Assembly (NCBI GenBank): GCA_003184365.1
Contig: NKYR01000011.1
Location: forward strand, 310,001 to 374,000
Direction of reading: 5' to 3'
Source of the DNA: Evernia prunastri
Lineage: Eukaryota; Ascomycota; Lecanoromycetes; Lecanorales; Parmeliaceae
Length of the DNA: 64,000 bases
Both the position numbers and the translations under genes were made by a program. Of the stretch, positions 51,621-63,410 are shown piece by piece. Every line of letters begins with the position of its first letter. Position 1 is the stretch's first letter. The notes beneath the pieces were generated by a model. That model did not search any database. It was not told the DNA's origin and saw only the letters and a program-made list of their open reading frames with translations.

Positions 51621-53850
51621 AATAATATCTCTAAGGAAGGCGACAAGAAAAGGTGGAGGGTGGGAGTCAAAAGAGAGCTGTGGACCACAGAGGTGTCCAG
51701 AATTTGTCAGCCCGTTCGGTTGACTATGGCGAAGCACAAGGTATCTGAAAACAGTGGCCATCGGCAGGGGGTTGGCGAGTAGGACCGCGAGAGGTCCGTG
51801 TTCAGCATGTCCGTTTGCGATACTCACTCGAGAGACCTCATTGAAGGGTAGCTTGCAGGGGTGTGGCCTCAATCTTCATGATTTCTGCATAGCAAGAGAA
51901 ACGTGCAAACGTCGTGAAGATGGTATCTGTAAGCTTTGCACATGATAAAAGGACAAAAAAGCGAGAATGAACTGCTAGTAAGCTATGACGACGACTGAGT
52001 TACAGGAAGTATTCAGCTTATGATTGTTGAGTATGTAGGACAGCAGTCGGGGCTTATCTGATTGCCTTCTCCACACATGGCATCGAGAAACAAAGAAGGG
52101 GGGAAACGTGTATGCAGCACGGCGAGATGAGACGAGACAACCCGAAAGTATATTTCTTAATGATATATCGCTGAATTTGGGTGCCACCGAAGCCGGAAGC
52201 GTATATAAGCAAGGCACACTGGGATTGCTTACAAGTGGAAGCACCAATACGCTGAAAGGTTCGAACCACCAGTCAAGGGCGTGCAAACGTTTACGATTCG
52301 GGATCTAGTGCAACGCTACATGTGGACGTACGTTCTTCAGATCATGAGGCACGATCGCGCACGTCCTCGGCATTTCGGCGTAGTTAGACTTTTGCCAATG
52401 TATAGTAGAGCAAAACAACAGTTATGCCAAGCAAAACGAGGCAAAGACGTGTATGGATTGTGATTCGCGGGGGTATAGAACCACGAAGCAGGAAGAAGAC
52501 CATGTCCCAAATCTTCCACTAAGTACTGATCCACTGCTGGAACCCAAAGAACAAGGATCAAATGAAAAGATGTATGCAAGGTGACGAGATTTCTGTGGGC
52601 GATACTGCATTGGATTAGGATAGATGAAGTCGGTAGAAGGAGGAAAATCGGAAGCTTAATGGTGGATTAAACAAGCTTATTTCCAGGAAGTCTGCATGAT
52701 ACAGATTGAAAACGGGATAAGGAAGTCATGACTGCATTAGTAGGTACATTGGATCAACGGCCGGGTTCTTTTCAAACCTATTGTCCGGCGTTCGGCCAAC
52801 TGAACATACTCTAATAGCGAGTAGGAATTGATGTTCTTTTAGTTCGTTGTGCCCTGCATCTTCAAGTGCCTGACTCTACACTAGAGATTCAGATGCACCG
52901 AGAGCCTAGGAGCCATCTGGATGAGGAGACGATAATGCCCAAACAATACCAGGACTGAAGACGCTTACTGCCGTGATATGATGACAGACCTGCATCCCGC
53001 TGTTGATACATTGAAAAGGAGGAATATTGGGACATTCGCAGTTGAAGCTGGGAAAGAGAGAGGTAGAGAACAAGAGTAAGAGAAAAGGGAGAGGAGGAGA
53101 GGGAGGGAGTTAGTTAGAGACAGCGCGAGGAGCGGAACCGAATGCCAAGAGAATTGAATTGGAGCTAGTGTCATAGTGGATTTTTAGCGCCATCTGCTAA
53201 GATGCCATTCAAGTACGACTTAGGTATACGAGTACCTTTTAATAAACGCAAGCACCCCGAACCCAACCACGTCTCCATCTACTTACATCTCTCCTTTTCA
53301 TGCACAATGTCCTCCCAAGAGACTCATAAACCCTACGCCGGTAATCGCGTCAGCAGTTCAGAACTCTTCTCATCGCCAGCCCAGGATAGCGGTACCGAGT
53401 AGGACATGCTGCCGTACTTTGGATCCAAGGATGCCGCGACTGCTGTCGTTCGATGGTTATGGAAAAGGAGGGGATACTTCTGAATTTGAAATGGTGGCAT
53501 GGTGCACGAGAAGGGCCAAGCGCTCCATTCCTGTGATATCCCAAGTCCCCACTGAGCCACACCGTATCTTCTCTCACCCACACTTACCCACACCCTCGGG
53601 ATTTCTTAGTCTTCTACAACGCAACCTGATAGGGGGCTCCAAAATCGCATGTACTCGCATGTCATTCCTGAGCTACTTCGTCAGCACGGCCTCTGATCCA
53701 CACTCATTGCTCTCTCCTTGTTCCCTCCAAGCTGCTGGAATTGTTGCAGGGATCAGGGGCTCTACAATATGTCTTTTCAACGACTCGTCGCCTCTCCCCA
53801 TCTTCAACTTTCCAGGATCCTCAGTTTTGAACTCTCACAAGTGAAGCAGC
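51621..53850. other. Long intergenic stretch, nothing assigned
   Basis: Short frames overlap on both strands from 51754 to 53844 without domains. The 66-codon ATG frame at 53202-53402 is hydrophilic and unrecognised. The end is the leader of the oxidoreductase gene. Confidence 0.4.
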
Positions 53851-55015
53851 ATGTCAATCGGAGTAGCCATCATTGGGGCTGGAATTTTTGCAAGACAAGG
53901 TCCGTGCCCTCACTTGCCATTGCCATTGAGCTGACCAATTGACTCTATCCGGCGCAGAGCATCTTCCAGCCGTCCAAGCAAACCCTCTTTTCTACCTTAA
54001 AGCCATCTACTCTCGCTCCAAAGCATCTGCCGACAAACTTGCCAAAAGCGCGGCTAAGCCCGTCAAGACATATTATGAATCGCCTATTACATCCAACCAC
54101 TCCCTAGACCATCTACTCGCCCGCGATGATATAGATGCCGTCATTATAGCTCTGCCGGTTGGCGTTCAGCCAACCGTCGTCAAACAAGCCATTGAGGCCG
54201 GAAAGCACGTGCTGAGTGAGAAGCCCATCGCCAAGGATATAGAAACAGCTGCACAGTTGATAAGGTGGTACAAACATCAAAGGTGTCAGGAATTATGGAG
54301 TGTGGGGGAGAACTTCAGGTTCTTCGATCCAATCGTGTTCGCCGTTGAACAAATTAAGAAGCTTGGAGGGGAGCTGGTCACCTTCAGCGTTGATGTACAT
54401 GCATTCATTGATGAAAACGATCAGTTCTATCAGACGGCCTGGTATGTTTCCCAATGTCCCTGTCATACCTCATTCGTGAATCGCGCTGACCATGATTTCT
54501 TTGCCAGGCGCAAGAAGCCCGACTATCAAGGCGGCGTCCTGCTTGATGGTGGCATCCATTATGTTGCGGCCCTTCGATGTCTCCTGGAAGCGGCAGGTCA
54601 ATCGGTCTCAATAGTAAGAGCCTCTACCTCCCTCATCAAAGAAGACCTCGCCCCATTGGATACGCTCAACGCCAATATGACAACTATCAACAAGAGCAAC
54701 GGCACATTCAACCTCTCTTATGGATCCAGATATAGGCGTGACTGTCAGATGCATATCGTGACGACCAACGGCGCCGTGGCAGTGAGTCCAAGTGAAGTCG
54801 TCGTCTCGACCAACGACAAAAGTATGACCCGGAATAAGAGATTCAGATTCCCACCGAGCAGTGGAGTTCGCAACGAGATAGCCGCATTTGCTGAAAGCGT
54901 TCACACAAGAGAGCCGAACCCGAGGGGGTCTCCCGATCAGGCCTACAACGATTTGAAGCTGTTACAAGGGATGCTAGAATCGGGCGAGGAGGAAGGTACG
55001 GCGAAGAGGATATAG
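53851..55015 (+). CDS. Gfo/Idh/MocA-family oxidoreductase
   Basis: Exons are 53851-53899, 53958-54441 and 54508-55015. Introns are 58 and 66 nt, the latter a multiple of three and open, so it is easily missed. The product is 346 residues. The first exon encodes just the beta strand and glycine loop of the Rossmann fold (GVAIIGAGIFAR). Next come IYSRS, the DAVIIALPV strand and the family mark SEKPIA. The C-terminal alpha/beta domain has GGVLLDGGIHYVAALR, the position of the catalytic His. Members oxidise or reduce sugars, inositols and related compounds with NAD(P)(H); the substrate is unknown. The ends of all three exons match the expected phases. Confidence 0.87.
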
Positions 55016-55903
55016 GACGCCAGCATCATCTTTCTTATCTGTTTCCCTGGGGGTGGAGGCTTTCTGCAACTTAGCAATCTGCTTCACGATACAACAATGC
55101 GCATCTATCTCTCTACTGCAGACTACCTGACGGGCTTTTTCCGTCCGATGATTTATGAAAAAGATTCCGTCCCCATACCTTAACGTTGTTCCCTATCTCT
55201 GTCCAGCTGTGCCCTGCACTACGCGATTGATCCTTCTAATTCCTGCCTCCTTCCTCCCTCTCCTTACTCCCCCAACCTCAAAATCCCCCCCACACACCTC
55301 CCTCAGTACAAACCCCCCATCCGTGATCGACCCTCTAAACTCCAATCCCTAGCCAAGTAACCCATGAGGAATCACGAGGACGAAAGACAAGACCGTATCT
55401 ATCTACGCTAAGGTTATGGGGGCGGAGTTGCCCATGCGGGTGGTTGTAGGCGGTGAGGGTGGGTATGATGAATGGATGGATGAATGGATGATTGGATGGA
55501 TGAGTGAATGGATGCAAGGCGGGTGGGGTGTGCGCGGGTGGGAAGGAGAGGTGGTTTGAGATTCATGTGGGGGATGAGGAAGGAAAGGAGGAGAGTGAAG
55601 AGGGGGGGGGGTGGGGGGACGCGGAGAAAGTGGGATGAGGAAGGGAGTCGGGGTTGAAGGATGAGGCGGGTGAAGATATAGTTAAGAGGGAGTGCTGTTA
55701 GCAGGGAAAGACATTTTATGGAAGAATCAGGTCGGACGCGATTTGTGAGATGAATGGAGCATGTGATTTCAATGAGCGCATGTAATCATTATTCGCTGTT
55801 CTGCGTATATTATAACAAACGCCCCTACGCATGAGTATTGTGAGCCCCGCTCTTTGCAAGATGCAAGTCAAGATAGAAGAAAGCCGTCATAAGATGAATC
55901 AAA
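55016..55903. other. Intergenic with a GGAT-type microsatellite
   Basis: No gene is seen. At 55465-55515 the plus strand is an imperfect array of GATG/GATT tetramers, followed by G-rich sequence with a run of nine Gs near 55602. The rest is low complexity. Confidence 0.6.
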
Positions 55904-57609
55904 TCAGCGAAGTTGCTTCATATCCGAAGGATCGCTGGGTGGTGTGAAGAAATCGGTTTTGGTCCGCTCGATGTCAGTGGGCGGTGGCGGCAGACCTATG
56001 TTATGTGGCTTGCGTTCCGGTGGGCCGCCGTTTGTTAACGGGTGTTGAAGAGGTCCTGTGTCGGGTATTGGTTGATCGTGTAATGATGCTGTACTAAGAT
56101 CGGTAGTTGGAGCTGGCTGTATGCTCGAAGGTCTACTTCCGGAATTTACGTGACCATTGGGGACCGTGTGACTCTGAGATGGGGCTTGGCCCATGAAAGC
56201 AGCGCCGCCCTGCGGTGCAATATGACCGTTGGGAACAGGTCCGCTCTTCGTTGCAGATTGGCTATTCGCGGTAGCGGGCCTGCTGGGAAGCGTTGTAGTC
56301 TCTGTACGTTGGCTCTGAAAGTTGCTCGAGTGCGTAGCGACACGAGTAGCGAGGGCGTGCAGAACCGCAACGCGCTCCTTGTGCTGTTTTTTATCCAAAG
56401 TCCCTACACTCAGCGCTGTCATTTCGCCATCCTCACCACTCTCCGCTTCATCGATCCACCTAATGGGTGATGCGAGAAAGAGAGTCTCGGCATCCTTTGT
56501 CGATTCTATGCTCAGATGTTGCCTGATGTTCGGATCTAGATTTGGCATTTTCCCATATTCAAAGTCTAGCTTCCCTCCATACTTCTTCGGTATATTTTCA
56601 ATCTCGATGAAGGAGGAGAGGGTTGGTAGGACATCATGTTGGTTGAGGATGAAGATTTTGGAGGTAGTGATGGGGTCGAACCACTTCTTGACCCAACCCC
56701 AGACGACTGGGAAGAATGAGGGTGCGCCAATGACCTTGGAGTGCGCGAGTCAGCATTCGAGCAAAACGAGAAAAGCGCAATCGAGAGCTCACAAAAATTC
56801 TATCCAGTATTTCCGGGTAGTGAGCGGTGGCCAGCGTGCTCGCCTCCTGCATGTGACTTCGGAGATTCCAAAATTGCTTGAGCCCAACCTTTGAGATATC
56901 AATGATGTTATTAGACTGATCGACAGGTGTTTCTGGATTCGATCTGCCAGGTACGGAAGAGCAGAGAGGCATAACAAAGCGGGTAAGATTTTCGTAGAGG
57001 GCAAAAAGTCGAAGCTTTGGTGATTTGATCTTGGATTTGGAGGTACCGGATGAAAATGCGGATATTTTTTTCTGATCCAGCTTGCCAATCTCGTACACAT
57101 ATACCGGTATCCCCCTCTTATCCGTTCGACCAGTCCACTGTGGGTACTGTAACCGTCTGCGTCAGATAAGATCAAGAAGGCGTATCCTGCCACTCACGAA
57201 CTGCCTCATGGCCTGGTACTCCTGTACATCAATGCTTTCATAGAGAGCATCGAGCTCATTCTCCTTCCTCCATATTTCCGTGTCTTTGAACTGAATGTAG
57301 GCATCTTGAGGATTGAACTTTCGCGCTCTTAGGTATCGACTTGTGGTGCATTAGCCGTTGAACAAGAAAGCCCTGGGACGCAGGGGAGCCTTACACGAGG
57401 GTGCCATCATCGTGACTGGCTTTTGTGTCTGCTGTGCGGGGTGTGTAAAAGCCGTCTTTGGCGCACAACTTCTTGAATTGATTGAAGGCGGATTCTTCCT
57501 CTGCAGTGAGATGACCGAGATGACCTTTCAGCCTTGTCTCTGCTTTGGCAGCTTCTGGAGGTGGAGGGCCGACGGGGCCATTGCTTTGATTCCGGGTGAG
57601 TTTATTCAT
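55904..57609 (-). CDS. Sec14-like CRAL-TRIO lipid-transfer protein
   Basis: Exons on the minus strand are 57609-57395, 57339-57198, 57146-56793 and 56734-55904. Introns are 55, 51 and 58 nt, all GT-AG and in phase, giving 513 residues. The N-terminal CRAL-TRIO-N helices read FNQFKKLCAKDGFYTP and VRYLRARKFNPQDAY. The lipid-binding lobe has YPQWTGRTDKRGIPVYV, NNIIDISKVGLKQFWNL, ATAHYPEILDRIF, VIGAPSFFPVVWGWVKKWF and IENIPKKYGG, the standard order of the family. Beyond residue about 310 there is a Ser/Pro/Asn-rich disordered tail of about 200 residues. Such proteins move phosphatidylinositol or phosphatidylcholine between membranes. Confidence 0.9.
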
Positions 57610-58398
57610 ATTTTTGTTATTATTGCAATGCTATCGATGTGGATATGCAAGTCGAAACAAGGCGATGTATTATGATAGTCGGTACTTGACTAAGGTACCT
57701 GTGCACATAGGGCGACTTGGAACATGTCGGACTGAGAGATGTGAATTAAGTGGGAGATGAGAAGAGTACATAAGCTTCAGGTTCAGCTCCTGGGGTCTGT
57801 TGGTATGAGTAATGTAAGTGTGGCATGGTGATTGAGGATTATTCATCATTTGTATCAAAGTCCGAAAGTCGGGTCTGTTATTGCTCAAGGATCAAGGGAG
57901 CTCGGCGGAATGTATCCCTGTCAAGCCGACTTCTACTTTACCTTACTTAGAGTAAGGCTGACCTCTTGGCGCCTTGGCAGTATTGACATCCTAAAGTACA
58001 TACTCGTACTTCGTCCGCATCTATAATAACTTTCGAAGAGGCATGCTGGTTGTGGATCAATCCACGTCTACGTACTGATTTCACCTCGCTGTCTGAGCCT
58101 CACAGCGCGGATGCCTACTGCATTGTGAAGTATCTCACCCTGTGTCTTTAGAATTCTTAATCCATATTTCCTGGATCACTACCTTACTCGACACAGCCCA
58201 TAGATTTGGCCGAGATCCTTGGCCAGGTTCGAAACTTGAAAGGTGCGGCCTTTGAGAGCGTTCAGCGTGAGAAGTCTCGTCTACCCATAGGACCATGGCC
58301 AAAAGACGAGCATTTGATGTGCCTGGCTCCCGCATATGCTGACAGCAAATTGTCTGTGAAATTAGTATGATTGACGGACGACAAGAAAACAATTGATA
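57610..58398. other. Intergenic, nothing identified
   Basis: Upstream region of the Sec14-like gene and unassigned sequence beyond. Short frames are without features. Confidence 0.4.
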
Positions 58399-58644
58399 GC
58401 GGGATCTCGTACATATCCAAGATGGCCTAGAAGCTCTTACTTTGAAGCTTTTACCCAATTCTCGGGATGGAAGACAGAGGAGCTGCAAGTACTGCTTGCC
58501 AATTTTGAAAAGAATCTGGGAGATCCACGAAACCACGCGCACTTTGACTTGCGAGTCCATTCATTCTTTAGCCCTGGTTGTAGCGTGCTGACAAGTGCGA
58601 AGACAAGCCACGTTGTTTGTGGTCGGAAACCTAAGTCGGCGTAA
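58399..58644 (+). pseudogene. LaeA/UMTA-type methyltransferase C-terminal remnant
   Basis: The frame reads GWKTEELQVLLANFEKNL, then DPRNHAHFDL. After a possible 53-nt intron (GTCCAT to ACAAG) it continues HVVCGRKPKSA and stops at 58642. The pattern GW-EE-VLLA, HAYF and VVYGxKP is the C-terminal end of LaeA-like methyltransferases of filamentous fungi. The cofactor-binding part cannot be found upstream. It is therefore a fragment and probably not expressed. The resemblance is short and from memory. Confidence 0.4.
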
Positions 58645-59355
58645 AGGATTACGACGCTACCAATTTTCAAGAATAAGAGCCGATCTTTAAACAGTGCCGA
58701 ATTGGTCCAGGTGCCTTCGAACCACCATTCGCCCTTACGTGGAGATGTTCAAGTGAATACAGCAACACAACTCTACATGCCTTCTGTCAAATATTAACGA
58801 AACTTGAGCTCCTCTGTGTCTAGTCTCGAAGTCCAGCGTTCCCACAATCGTTCACTCGCCTGAGTTCGTCACTCGTAACATCTAGCCTGTCCCTTGATTT
58901 CCCGACTTTGCTCCAAATACCAGATTCCACGGGCTCAAGCGTCCCAGTCTCCCGTTTCTACAATCTCTCCAGGTACAACTCTCAGACTCTTGAAGTGTCA
59001 TCGTCGTCTAATTTAGGAACATTGTTCAAGACTTCGAGGATCAGGAGACTGCCGCTCTTGTAAAATGTGACCTAGTCATCGAAATTAAGACGATATCAAT
59101 TTCTTAGCTCTTGGATCAGGGCAACACGTGGATTAGAGGCTTTATACCACCCTTTGAGTATCGTATAGTCAATGCAATGATCTCTGCTTCTACGCTCTTG
59201 ATTTCGATGGATTCTATAGTGATCAACTCTCAATAAGAGGAGAAAGCAGAGATCCAGCAGTCTAGTAATTCTAGGGTTAGGGTTTTGGCTGGAGTCCAAA
59301 TACGACGAACCTCGGGAACTCCAATTGTCACCACCTCACTCCACAGTCCTCAAAT
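58645..59355. other. Intergenic, nothing identified
   Basis: No ORF or repeat of note. The end is upstream of the class V aminotransferase gene. Confidence 0.45.
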
Positions 59356-60859
59356 ATGGCATCTTTCTCGCCCACCACCGCCCGCGCCAATTTCCCCGCC
59401 CTCCAGCAATCCCATCAAATCTATTTCGACAACGCCGGAGGCAGCCAAGCGTTGGGCACAGTTGCGTCATCGTACGATTGATCCACCTCTGTTGTGTACG
59501 ACTGAAATCACCAATGCCATGACATCCGAGCTACCACTCGGCTTGCTTGGGAAAACTAATTTCCATACGTAGGGTAAAAGACTACCTCGAAGAGACGAAC
59601 GTCCAGCTTGGCGCGAGCTATGATGTCGCAAAACAGAGCACAGAGAGCTATAGAAAGGGATTGGAGGCTGCCGCGGGGTTCTTGGGCGCTGCGAGCGACG
59701 AGATCGGTACCGGCCATAACCAATTGGCCTATTATATTGGGACTCTGACACATATGCAGTGATCGGCCCCTCAACTACACAGCTCTTCTCCAACCTCTCT
59801 CTCATTCTCAACCTTCCCCCCGGCTCTGAAATCATCCTCTCATCGCTCGACCACGAAGCCAACATCTCCCCTTGGGTACGTCTCGCTAAGTTGCACGATT
59901 ACACGATCAAGTGGTGGCCAGCAGCTCCCGCCTCGCCGAATCATACATCCCCCTCCCCAATCCTTACGCCCGAGAACCTGAAGCCGTTGTTGTCGGAGAA
60001 GACTGCGCTGGTGACATGCACACATGCGAGTAACGTACTGGGGACGATCCACGATGTGAAAAAGATTGCAGAGATGGTGCATATCATACCTGGTGCGAAA
60101 CTGTGTGTGGATGGGGTGGCGTTGGCGCCGCACAGGGAGGTTGACGTCAAGGCGTTGGGGGTGGATTTCTATGCCTTTTCTTGGTACAAAGTGAGCACAC
60201 ACTGTAGAGCGGCTTATCTACTATGGTTTGTTTTCAGGCACGAGTGTGCTAACAGTATCTCTAGGTCTACGGTCCCCACATAGCGATCCTCTACGCCTCC
60301 CGCCAATCCCAACAACTCCTTGGCTCTCTAGGCCATTACTTCCACACCGGCACCAACCTTGAAACAAAGATAGGCCTTGCATCCGCCAGCTATGAGCTCG
60401 TAGCTGCCCTTCCTTCGATTGTGGCATACTTTGGTGCCGACAAATCGGCAACATGGGCCGCTATCGCCGCGCATGAGGAAAAGCTTCAGGACATACTATT
60501 GAGCTATCTGAGAGGAAGAGATGATGTGACAATACACGGTGAAAAGTCTGCCGATAAGGAGTTGAGGGTGCCTGTTGTGAGCTTTACGGTCAAGGGGAAG
60601 AGTTCAAAGGATATCGTTGATGGCATCGAAAGCAAGAGCAATTTTGGTTGCAGGTGGGGGCACTTCTATAGCAAGAGAATGGTGGATGATCTGTTAGGGC
60701 TGGGAGGTTGTGATGGGGTGATACGCGTTAGTATGGTGCATTACAATACCGGTTGGCCTCCCTGGGAGATGACGATTGTGAAACGGGCGAAAGCTGATTT
60801 TGGACGCAGTGGAAGAAGTTGAGAAGTATGTCAAGGTGCTGGATGATGTATTGACATGA
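59356..60859 (+). CDS. Class V aminotransferase (cysteine desulfurase-like)
   Basis: Exons are 59356-59471, 59573-59706, 59760-60190, 60265-60751 and 60810-60859. Introns are 101, 53, 74 and 58 nt, all GT-AG and in phase, giving 405 residues. The fold type I PLP motifs are present: IYFDNAGGSQ near the start, SSLDHEANISPW, the strand LVTCTHASNVLGT, the PLP-binding Asp in LCVDGVALAPH, and the Schiff-base Lys in FYAFSWYKVYGPH. The last 50-nt exon gives the ending VEEVEKYVKVLDDVL, needed to complete the domain. Members are cysteine desulfurase/selenocysteine lyase-like enzymes or related PLP enzymes, and no conserved Cys loop was seen that would fix the reaction. It is not followed by a partner gene. 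Confidence 0.87.
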
Positions 60860-61214
60860 TGAATGATGTATTGACATGAGGGTTGATATGGGAAATGCGG
60901 TTTACAACCTGATCGCTCAAGAGCTTTCAGCTAACGAGTTTCCAGGGACGGACATAGGATATTGTTCAGTGCCTATGCGTCCGTTGCTTTTCAGCTCCCT
61001 CAAAGCGTCTCTTCGCTGTGTTCAAATCTGTGCCCTGTCTTGACAGTCAGACTTGTTTGAATCCCCAAGCCTCTTCTGCTGCCATCTCAGTCGAAGGCTT
61101 TCCCATCGCGAGTTGCGTTGCTGCTTTGCTCAAATAACAAGCGTTCCGATGCGCCTCAGGCTTAAACATTAAGATTACCATTCGTCGAGCTGTCCTCCTA
61201 ATCGGCTTTGGTAA
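60860..61214. other. Convergent 3' intergenic region
   Basis: Between the aminotransferase and SAP-domain gene ends. Nothing else is visible. Confidence 0.5.
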
Positions 61215-61991
61215 TCACGGGTTCCGTGGATATTCTTTTCCAGCCTGCCATTGCCAGAACCAACCATTGCCAATACCATCCGTCGTTTCGTCAGTCTTGA
61301 TTGGCTTATCGTTTTGACCAAGCAGAGGGTTGACACTTGTGTTCCCAACAACCTCTTGCATGATCATGAGAGAATCGTTTCCAAGCCTAGCCTCACCATC
61401 TCCGGCTAACCAAGCATCTATACCAAGCTCAGCCAACCCCACAACGTCTGATTTCTCTTTGTCAACTACGCCCACGAACGCAATCTTCTCCATGCCAGCG
61501 AGCTTGATCCCAAATATAGTCGCTGCCACTACTCCTTGATCGTCCTTGCAAAGAGCTGTGACGGCGTCAGCGACGAGCAATGGCCTTTTCTCGTAAGTAC
61601 GAAGTTCATTGCTTGACGTGTAAAACAAGTCAAACAACTCCTTGTCTACGCCAAACCCCAGATCGTCCGTATCGGATGCCTGGCAGACGATCTTTTGGTC
61701 CTCGCCATCCGACAACATGATGTCCATTGTGTTGTCTTCACCTTCCCGGAGACCCGTGACATGGTGGCCAATAAGCGTCCTTGGGTCCTGACCCCGGCCG
61801 TTGAACGGTAGGATCTTGACATTCAGCAGATACCCCATAGTCCAGCCGTCGGCGTATTCGCTCCGCAAAGCGTTGATGACTCTCTTGCGGAGGTCCTTCT
61901 TGATACCCGTGATCTTGAGATCGCGCTTGCGGAGCTCATGCTGAAGCTCACGGACCGTGAGGTCATTGACTTCGAGGGTGACTTTGTCCAT
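61215..61991 (-). CDS. SAP-domain protein of unknown function
   Basis: A single exon of 258 residues. Residues 10-44 are a clear SAP helix-extended-loop-helix (LTVRELQHELRKRDLKITG, then KKDLRKRVINAL), a motif that binds DNA or RNA in nuclear proteins. The remainder is acidic, with alternating strands (TMDIMLSDGEDQKIVCQ, VAATIFGIKLAGMEKIAFVG), and has no named domain that I recognise. The last 40 residues are Asn/Asp-rich. The ATG at 61991 is the natural start; an overlapping upstream frame lacks continuity. Likely nuclear. Confidence 0.75.
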   Translation of the reverse strand: MDKVTLEVNDLTVRELQHELRKRDLKITGIKKDLRKRVINALRSEYADGWTMGYLLNVKILPFNGRGQDPRTLIGHHVTGLREGEDNTMDIMLSDGEDQKIVCQASDTDDLGFGVDKELFDLFYTSSNELRTYEKRPLLVADAVTALCKDDQGVVAATIFGIKLAGMEKIAFVGVVDKEKSDVVGLAELGIDAWLAGDGEARLGNDSLMIMQEVVGNTSVNPLLGQNDKPIKTDETTDGIGNGWFWQWQAGKEYPRNP

Positions 61992-63410
61992 ATTGAAGTG
62001 GTGGGAAGGCTGTGAGCTTGTGGAGTGATTGTCGCGCTGCTAATGATTGAGGAATGAGAATTGGCGAGTACGAGACAGTAATTGGTATCTCGGATGCGGT
62101 GGGTGGAAAATCTTTCCGGATCCAGCGATTGAATCTTACGGAAGTGAGTGTGGTGGGTGACTGTTCGGCGCTCACGTCAGTCAAGAAAAAATCTCTCATA
62201 CCCTGACACCTAGCCAAGCGAGCGCGTACCAATGCGTCAGGTATCAGTCAGCCGTTGCTTGGATGTCGTCCTGGGATTCTGACTTTTTGTTGATTATGAG
62301 AACCAGGCATAGGAGATCTAACAGGGTTTGACCATGGCGGTATGGAAAGAAGCCTTAGATGAGATGGGATGGACGTGGAATGAGGTGAAGTTGCAAAGAT
62401 CGAGTGGAGCGATGTTAGATCGAAGCAAATGCCAGATTGGTAATTTGTAGAGAGCGACGGAGGGAGTCAAGCAGTACAGGACGAATCTTGAGGGGCGAAG
62501 ATGAAGTTGAAATGAGATGGACTGTCAACTTCTGGAAAAAAGCGGAGGGGTTTTCTTCGGGGAGTCGCGTTGACAGCTGACGCTGAAGGAAAGCAGACAG
62601 CTACAGTAGAGTTTTATGTTATGTATTCCACGTTACGCTCTCACATTCAAATCTCTACTCCACTCCACTTCCATTTCTCAACCAATGATATCGGGAGTAA
62701 AGACGGAAAAAAAGGACGAACGAAAGAGGCAATGCTAGGTAGGTAGGTAGGTAGATAGATAGAGCCGCGGGCGTAGTCGGAGCAGAGACTCGAATGGTCT
62801 CGTTTTCTTTATCTGGTGCCAGTCTTCGTGTGGAGAAGACGTTGGAACGTATACAGCCATAAATACTCACACCGTTCAGACACGTCTCCAACCCACCCCT
62901 CTCCCCTTCTTCCCTCCCAGGGGACCACCGCGCTCCAAGTCCGACCCTCCCCCGCAGGCGGCCCCCCCGCTCGCTCATCACTGACAAAGAGAGTACCCTG
63001 ACGCCTTGCGCCCCTGCATTACACGGCGCGTTCCTCAACGGCTCGGTGTTTGTTTGGTATGAAGCAGTGGCCCTCGAGCGTGTTTTTTGGAGTGCGGGTT
63101 GTGTGTTTGTGGGAGATACGCGGCGTTTGTTGGAGTTATAAGACGGGATCGATGACTGAGAACGGGGGCTTCAGACTTGGTGATGAGGGGGGGTCTTGCC
63201 GGGCTTGCTGCACCACGAGAGAGCGATTGATGGGTCGGATGGGCGGTCGATACCTGCTACTATAAGGGCGGGCAAAGAGGACAATTCGATACCTGGGACC
63301 TGGTTAAATGTAGACTGTACATGTGAGACATGACGATAGGGTCACAGTCGCCGCAATTGATACGGAGGGGAAAGCTTAAAAGAGCAGAAGATGAAAAAGC
63401 AAGAACAGCT
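61992..63410. other. Intergenic with a TAGG microsatellite
   Basis: No supported gene. At 62737-62764 there is (TAGG)n followed by (TAGA)n. The 127-codon minus frame at 62655-63038 has one hydrophobic stretch, but no family or splice support, and is not called. Confidence 0.5.
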
